Assembly (NCBI GenBank): GCA_021733665.1
Contig: JAHREI010000008.1
Coordinates: forward strand, 85,885-149,884
DNA from: Bacillus subtilis
GTDB lineage: Bacteria; Pseudomonadota; Alphaproteobacteria; Rhizobiales; Rhizobiaceae
Reading direction: 5' to 3'
Length of the DNA: 64,000 nt
The position numbers and the translations under genes are program-made. The number at the start of each line of letters is the position of its first letter. Position 1 is the stretch's first letter. Under the pieces are notes generated by a model. That model was given only the letters and a program-made list of their open reading frames with translations, had not been told where the DNA came from and searched no databases. Positions 59,130 through 64,000 of this stretch are shown here, piece after piece.

Positions 59130-60626
59130 ATGAAGATGCAGAAACTTTTCAACTCAATAGAGCGTGCGGGCAATAAACTGCCCCATCCTTTTATATTATT
59201 TTTATGGCTCTGCCTGATTGTCGCTGTTTTCTCGTGGATTTTGGCGAATTTTGGTGGGACAGGCATCAATCCTAAGACCGGCGCAGAAGTTGCAGTTAAA
59301 AGCCTGATCTCCGGTGAGGGTGTCGTATTTGCTCTTACATCGATTGCAAAAAACTTCATCAGCTTTCCGCCATTAGGCATTATTGTCGTGATTATGCTGG
59401 CGGTTGGTATTGCTGATAAGACTGGTCTGATTGCTGCTTTTATGCAGGTCAGTGTTATTAAAGCGCCGCGTTATCTGACAACATTTGTTATCTTTTTTGT
59501 TGGTATGTGCAGCCATGTTGCCTCAGATGCTGCCTATATTATCCTGATACCGCTTTCGGCAATTATCTTTCAGGCGATGGGTCGCAATCCGCTTGTGGGT
59601 GCTGTAACGGGTTATGTTGCCGTTGGTGCCGGTTATGATGCGAGCATTCTGATCACCCCGACCGATATTATTCTTTCGGGTATTACCACCAGTGCTGCAC
59701 AAACAATTGACTCACAGGCCTATGTATCACCGCTCGACAATTATTATTTTATTGCGGCGTCTGCATTGCTGATGTCTTTTGTTGGTGCATTCATCATTGA
59801 ACGTATTGTTGAGCCGATGGTCGGCAAATATACGGGCGATGTTGAATTAAAGCTGACCCAGCCGGATACTTTGGAAATCAAAGGATTGAAGCGCGTTGGT
59901 TGGGCAAGTATCATTATGATTGCGCTTGTCGTTGCTGCAGTCTGGCCTGCCGGTTCACCATTGCGTAATGCGGAAGGCGGTCTGGTACCTTCACCTTTGC
60001 TGGATAGCGCTGTTGCACTGTTCGGTCTTTACTTTGTGGTGATCGGCTGGATTTACGGTAAAACAACCGGAAAAATTAAAAACGGACGAGATGCCATCGG
60101 CTATATGGCGGAAGCCATTAAAGAACTGGCACCAACTTTGGTTCTGTTCTTCGCAATTTCACAATTTCTGGCATGGTTTAAATGGACCAATCTCGGTGAG
60201 TGGATTGCTATTGGCGGTTCCCATTTGCTGGATACCAGCGGTTTTGGCGGTACACCACTATTGGTTGCCTTTATCGGACTGGCAGCAGTGATGAATATTT
60301 TCATCACATCGGGTTCTGCACAGTGGTCGCTCATGGCGCCGATTTTTGTGCCGATGATGATGCTGGTTGGTTTTGAGCCGGCTCTCGTACAGGCCGCATT
60401 CAGAATCGCGGATTCTGCTACCAATATTATTTCACCGATGAGCCCGTATTTTGCAGTTTGTCTGGCCTATTTGCAGCGCTATCAGAAAGATGCGGGCATC
60501 GGGACATTGGCTTCGATGACAATACCTGTTGCGATGGGCTTCCTGATCGTCTGGACACTCTTCCTGATTTTCTGGATGACGATGGGCTGGTCGATCGCTC
60601 CGGGAGTAGGTTTGTTTGTGAAGTAA
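59130..60626 (+). CDS. AbgT family transporter
   Basis: The 498-residue inner membrane protein has many hydrophobic helices and the AbgT signatures GSAQWSLMAPIFVPMMML and ADSATNIISPMSPYFAV, as well as CSHVASDAAYIILIPL. E. coli AbgT imports p-aminobenzoyl-glutamate, while other members export sulfonamides. ATG 59130 follows GGGAG; an in-frame GTG at 59088 would add 14 residues that do not fit the family N-end (KMQKLFNSIERAGNKLPHP). It is encoded just after the M20 amidohydrolase, so import of an aminoacyl conjugate is the simpler reading. Confidence 0.92.
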   Translation: MKMQKLFNSIERAGNKLPHPFILFLWLCLIVAVFSWILANFGGTGINPKTGAEVAVKSLISGEGVVFALTSIAKNFISFPPLGIIVVIMLAVGIADKTGLIAAFMQVSVIKAPRYLTTFVIFFVGMCSHVASDAAYIILIPLSAIIFQAMGRNPLVGAVTGYVAVGAGYDASILITPTDIILSGITTSAAQTIDSQAYVSPLDNYYFIAASALLMSFVGAFIIERIVEPMVGKYTGDVELKLTQPDTLEIKGLKRVGWASIIMIALVVAAVWPAGSPLRNAEGGLVPSPLLDSAVALFGLYFVVIGWIYGKTTGKIKNGRDAIGYMAEAIKELAPTLVLFFAISQFLAWFKWTNLGEWIAIGGSHLLDTSGFGGTPLLVAFIGLAAVMNIFITSGSAQWSLMAPIFVPMMMLVGFEPALVQAAFRIADSATNIISPMSPYFAVCLAYLQRYQKDAGIGTLASMTIPVAMGFLIVWTLFLIFWMTMGWSIAPGVGLFVK

Positions 60627-60668
60627 AATATATCGGCTTTGATCGTTTTGAAGCCTAAATTGACATCG

Positions 60669-60715
60669 CTGCCTGCAGTCATTTCTTATGGTTGCAGGCA
60701 GTTTATGCAAATTTT
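60669..60715 (+). terminator. Terminator after the AbgT gene
   Basis: CTGCCTGCA (60669-60677) and TGCAGGCAG (60693-60701) are exact complements; T-rich sequence follows within 15 bases. Confidence 0.7.
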
Positions 60716-61124
60716 TATCATGTTGTGACGATGCGATTTGCATAGTCCGAGACATTTTCACAGCCTTATGGACAAAATTATTCCCTGTCTGAGAGGGGGT
60801 CGTTAAAATTGCAAACTCCATTCTAAACCGAATGACATGGAATGAATTACCAATTTATACGTAAACCTATTTTCCTGTTCTATGCGTTATTGTTTCCGTC
60901 AAATATCGCTTTAATTTTGAGAAGCATTCGTTGTTTTGGGCGATATAATTGCGTAAAAATAACAATTTATATCGATCTTTTTTATTATTGTAGTCATTAT
61001 GGAAAGTGTTCGATTCGAAATAATTAAAAATAATTCTAGAATCGATTGATTGATCTTTTTTGCAATGCAGTCGTCGGCAGGACTCTTATTATTCATGAGA
61101 AGAGTAAGGCAATTCGAGGGGGAT
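60716..61124. other. AT-rich intergenic region before the AraC gene
   Basis: No convincing gene is seen. Base composition becomes strongly AT-rich from about 60840 and stays so to about 62280. Short overlapping ORFs on both strands (60842-61027 and 60911-61096) lack ribosome binding sites. An in-frame upstream extension of the AraC gene to 61050 is possible. Confidence 0.4.
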
Positions 61125-62006
61125 ATGAATAATAATTATACATGTTGTGTTGATATCTCGAATTTAAATTTAATTAATACAAGCGCTAATCTCAATTGGG
61201 ATGGTGTTTGTTTGAATATGTATTTTCTTGAAGCCGTAAATTACAAATTCCCAAAAACAAATTCTTTGTTGATGTTGATGGTTATTGATGGTGAAATGAA
61301 TGGGGCTTGTATTATAAATGATAGGAAAAATGATTTTAAATTAGTGCGTGATGAAATTTTAATTTTATCGCCGAATACATATTTTGAAGTAAAACTGCAA
61401 TCAAATGTTAAAATTGCTGCATTTATTATTTCTGAGAAAATTGTAAAAAATGTTTCTTTTGATATATTTACACAGAATAATAATTTTTACAATTTTAATT
61501 GTAAATTATCTATTAAAAATAATTTTTTAACAAACTCAATTAAATCAATTATTGAAGCATCTGTTGTTGGTGAATCTTTATCTGGAATTAAGGTGACATA
61601 TCTCGCATATGCTATTGTTGCTGAGATTTTTGAAAAATATTCTGCATTATCTGTTCCAGAAAAGAAAAATAATAACGAATTAAATCAAAATTCACTTCAA
61701 AAAACGCTCAATTTTATTGAAAGTAATCTTCACAAAAATATATCTGCTGAACAGCTCGCAGCAATGAGTGGTATTAAGTATGCTCAGTTTTCACGCTTAT
61801 TTAAGGCAACGATGCAGGTAACACTTCATCAATACATAATACAAAGGCGTATCGAAAAGGCGAGAATACTGTTGTCGGAAACAGAACTTAAAATTGTAGA
61901 GATTGCACAGGAGTGCGGTTTCTCTGATCAGGTTCATTTAACGCGCTTGTTTAATCGTAGTTTAGGTATCTCGCCTGCAGCTTTCCGTCGAAAATTTCGA
62001 ATATAA
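61125..62006 (+). CDS. AraC family transcriptional regulator, AT-rich
   Basis: The 293-residue protein has a C-terminal double helix-turn-helix of AraC type (about residues 190-290: AAMSGIKYAQFSRLFKATM, then IVEIAQECGFSDQVHLTRLF and GISPAAFRRKF). The N-terminal part (1-180) resembles a cupin-like sensor but has many Asn, Ile, Phe and Lys codons. ATG 61125 is preceded by CGAGGGGG; the frame extends to a TTG at 61050. Codon use is clearly more AT-rich than in all neighbouring genes, indicating acquisition from another source. It lies just upstream of the second giant adhesin and might control it. Confidence 0.87.
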   Translation: MNNNYTCCVDISNLNLINTSANLNWDGVCLNMYFLEAVNYKFPKTNSLLMLMVIDGEMNGACIINDRKNDFKLVRDEILILSPNTYFEVKLQSNVKIAAFIISEKIVKNVSFDIFTQNNNFYNFNCKLSIKNNFLTNSIKSIIEASVVGESLSGIKVTYLAYAIVAEIFEKYSALSVPEKKNNNELNQNSLQKTLNFIESNLHKNISAEQLAAMSGIKYAQFSRLFKATMQVTLHQYIIQRRIEKARILLSETELKIVEIAQECGFSDQVHLTRLFNRSLGISPAAFRRKFRI

Positions 62007-62279
62007 GCATAAAATAATAAATTATTTTAAAAAAATAATAATTTTATACAAAAAAAGTCGATATTTGCATAGATTATGAAATTATAATCAAGTTCATTAT
62101 GAAATGGGAACTTTGGCTTTGAAAATCGAACAAAAACGCCAGTGAAATTGGGGGGACGTATTTTTTAAAGCTTTGTATGCAATGTATATTTTTAGTATAC
62201 TTTATTATTAAATCCACTTTCATATGTGTAGTTTATGCCTGTCGATTTTCTTTGCTTTTAATTAAGCGAGGAGAACGCT
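62007..62279. other. AT-rich region before the second adhesin gene
   Basis: No gene is seen in these 273 bases. The first 60 bases are nearly pure A/T. An AGTATACT palindrome and TTTATTATTAAAT sequence around 62195-62215 could belong to the promoter of the adhesin gene, whose ribosome binding site GAGGAG is at 62268-62273. Confidence 0.4.
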
Positions 62280-64000
62280 ATGCTTGTTGTTGTTACGCAA
62301 AAAAATAATGGTGACATCAGTACTTTTTCTGGAAACAATATTACATTATCCGAACCCAGTATTGTTAAGCTGGCGCTTAGTCCTCGTGCTGTGGCCGATT
62401 TTCAGCGAACAGGTGAAGATCTTTTAATTCATCTGCATAATGGTACAACAATACGCATTGTTAATTTTTATAAGCATTTTAATAACAATCAAGATAATGA
62501 TCTTGTTTTTGAAGATGGTGATGGAAAGCTTTGGGCTGGGCACCATTCTGATGGTTTAGCAGATTTTAATTTCTCCGAGATCCAATCCGTTGATCAGCTT
62601 GTAGATAGAGATCGGGGGCTCTTGCCGATTTTGCTGGGGTTAGGTGGCCTCGGTGCAGTGGGTGCCGCCATCGCAGGAGGAGGCTCCAGTGGAGGAGGGG
62701 ACAAAAAGCCTGGTGGACAACCTGGTGAAAGTGATCATACCCCTCCGGAAGTTCCTGTCGTCAAACTTGAAAATGATACTGGTATTGTTGGTGACGGCAT
62801 AACGAAAGACGGTAATGTCATCGTTAGTAATCTGGAAGCCGGAGCAACTTGGGAATATAGTATTGATGGCGGTAAAACCTGGCAAAAAGGGACAGGTAAT
62901 AGTTTTGAATTAGCATCGGGTAACTATCAGGACGGGGATGTACTCGTTCGCCAAATTGATCAGGCAGGCAATATCAGTTCGAATGGCTCTCTCGGTGCTG
63001 TTACAATTGATGTGACGGCGCCGGGTGCAGAGTTTGTTCTGAGCGATCCGGAAGGCGACAATATCCCGACGGCAACAGGCACAACAGAGCCGAATTCTGA
63101 TGTGACAGTGACCTGGCCGGATGGTACGCAGACGCAGGTGACAGCAGACGGTACGGGTGAATGGAGTGCGACAGCACCGGGTGTTCAGCCGGACGGTGAT
63201 GTCAGTGTTGTTGTCACCGACCCTGCCGGTAACAGCGGCACGGGTAATGAAAGCTGGACGGCGGATGATATTACACCGCCCGATACCAGTGGCACGACGG
63301 TGAGTGTCGGCACGATTGCCGGTGACGGTGTTGTCAATGCGAGTGAGGCCGCCGGTTCTGTTGCGATTACCGTGACGATTGCCAATCCGCCAGCGGATGC
63401 AGCGACGACAGCGGTCAATGTTCTGGTTGACGGTGTGCCTTATGCGGCAACGGCGAATGGCGACGGCACCTGGACGGCGTCTGTTCCGGGCAGTGTGCTT
63501 GCGGGCGCAACCACCCCGACGGTGACAGCAGAAGCCGTGTTCACAGATGCTGCAGGCAATGATGCTGATCCGGTGACAGGCTCTGTCAATTACAGTGTTG
63601 ATGTGACAGCACCGGGTGCAGAGTTTGTTCTGAGCGATCCGGAAGGCGACAATATCCCGACGGCAACAGGCACAACAGAGCCGAATTCTGATGTGACAGT
63701 GACCTGGCCGGATGGTACGCAGACGCAGGTGACAGCAGACGGTACGGGTGAATGGAGTGCGACAGCACCGGGTGTTCAGCCGGACGGTGATGTCAGTGTT
63801 GTTGTGACAGACCCTGCGGGTAACAGCGGCACGGGTAATGAAAGCTGGACAGCGGATGATATTACACCGCCCGATACCAGTGGCACGACGGTGAGTGTCG
63901 GCACGATTGCCGGTGACGGTGTTGTCAATGCGAGTGAGGCCGCCGGTTCTGTTGCGATTACCGTGACGATTGCCAATCCGCCAGCGGATGCAGCGACGAC
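62280..64000 (+). CDS. Second BapA-like Ig-repeat surface protein, N-terminal part
   Basis: The frame opens at ATG 62280 behind GAGGAG and stays open for 573 codons to the window end. Residues about 24-70 (PSIVKLALSPRAVADF, GEDLLIHLHNGTTIRI) correspond to the prefix domain of the giant protein at 24090-37973. A hydrophobic LLPILLGLGGLGAVGAAIA stretch and a glycine-rich linker follow, again as in that protein. From residue about 165 there are Ig-like units; two alternating types form a 197-residue super-unit, of which one whole copy and two thirds of the next are visible. The head of the gene is AT-rich like the AraC gene before it, while the repeats have normal composition. Export is presumably by a type I system; none is in view. 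Confidence 0.88.
   Translation, partial: MLVVVTQKNNGDISTFSGNNITLSEPSIVKLALSPRAVADFQRTGEDLLIHLHNGTTIRIVNFYKHFNNNQDNDLVFEDGDGKLWAGHHSDGLADFNFSEIQSVDQLVDRDRGLLPILLGLGGLGAVGAAIAGGGSSGGGDKKPGGQPGESDHTPPEVPVVKLENDTGIVGDGITKDGNVIVSNLEAGATWEYSIDGGKTWQKGTGNSFELASGNYQDGDVLVRQIDQAGNISSNGSLGAVTIDVTAPGAEFVLSDPEGDNIPTATGTTEPNSDVTVTWPDGTQTQVTADGTGEWSATAPGVQPDGDVSVVVTDPAGNSGTGNESWTADDITPPDTSGTTVSVGTIAGDGVVNASEAAGSVAITVTIANPPADAATTAVNVLVDGVPYAATANGDGTWTASVPGSVLAGATTPTVTAEAVFTDAAGNDADPVTGSVNYSVDVTAPGAEFVLSDPEGDNIPTATGTTEPNSDVTVTWPDGTQTQVTADGTGEWSATAPGVQPDGDVSVVVTDPAGNSGTGNESWTADDITPPDTSGTTVSVGTIAGDGVVNASEAAGSVAITVTIANPPADAAT
63009..64000 (+). repeat. 591-bp tandem repeat in the second adhesin gene
   Basis: Copy 1 covers 63009-63599 and copy 2 starts at 63600 and is cut by the window edge. 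Over the 401 bases that can be compared I count six differences, all in third codon positions and all synonymous. Each unit encodes 197 residues made of two Ig-like domains. Confidence 0.92.

Noticed and set aside
60842..61027. 61-codon ORF in the AT-rich gap before the AraC gene
   Set aside because: Weak start context, overlap with another ORF on the opposite strand and AT-rich low-complexity sequence.
1..64000. tRNA, rRNA or riboswitch
   Set aside because: I looked for T-arm-like GGTTCGA words with paired arms and for obvious riboswitch cores and found none; a covariance-model scan would be decisive.

Overview
The window looks like chromosomal DNA of a free-living alphaproteobacterium, probably Hyphomicrobiales and perhaps a Brucellaceae relative with close to even base composition. 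Three things support this: two copies of a short palindromic element of the kind scattered through rhizobial and Brucella-type genomes (136-176 and 7192-7234); a perfect TTAA-N7-TTAA (CtrA-type) box at 38142-38156; and a gene set typical of the group (ROK plus PIG-L next to a transporter, GhrA-type reductase, cupin-type XRE regulators, many ABC importers). The genus is not proven. I saw no rRNA, tRNA, CRISPR array or insertion sequence.

Layout. 1-4025: start of an exported protein on the minus strand, then a ROK regulator and a large PIG-L deacetylase. 4159-8271: a five-gene flavin operon (two luciferase-like monooxygenases, an FMN reductase, an F420-reductase-like Rossmann protein, a small GNAT protein) closed by two tandem terminators. 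8850-14982: a periplasmic molybdenum hydroxylase (Tat-exported Mo subunit, 2Fe-2S subunit, triheme cytochrome c) with its maturation genes (XdhC, MocA-like). 15230-17043: a YceI protein and an L-lactate-oxidase-like flavoenzyme, both with signal peptides. 17434-20688: an autotransporter. 20760-24008: LysR regulator divergent from an MFS exporter coupled to a MetX-like hydrolase. 24090-37973: a 4,627-residue Ig-repeat surface protein on the minus strand, with a thioredoxin divergent from it.

38776-53462 is a catabolic region for amino and hydroxy acids. Two minus-strand operons each begin with an XRE-cupin regulator and together encode three DAO-type flavoenzymes, a DSD1-type aldolase and a bicupin protein. 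Between them a plus-strand operon encodes a peptide-type ABC importer, GhrA and a D-2-hydroxyacid dehydrogenase. 54340-60626 continues the theme: a 25-residue small ORF, a polar amino acid ABC importer, a LysR regulator, an M20 amidohydrolase and an AbgT transporter. The window ends with an AT-rich AraC gene and the beginning of a second giant Ig-repeat protein that runs off the edge.

The most unusual features are the two giant adhesins with the same N-terminal plan, the exact-length higher-order duplications inside the first (1,560, 954 and 945 bp blocks), a nearly identical 591-bp repeat in the second whose visible differences are all synonymous, the exported lactate-oxidase/YceI pair, and strong intercistronic hairpins without U-tracts recurring in several operons.
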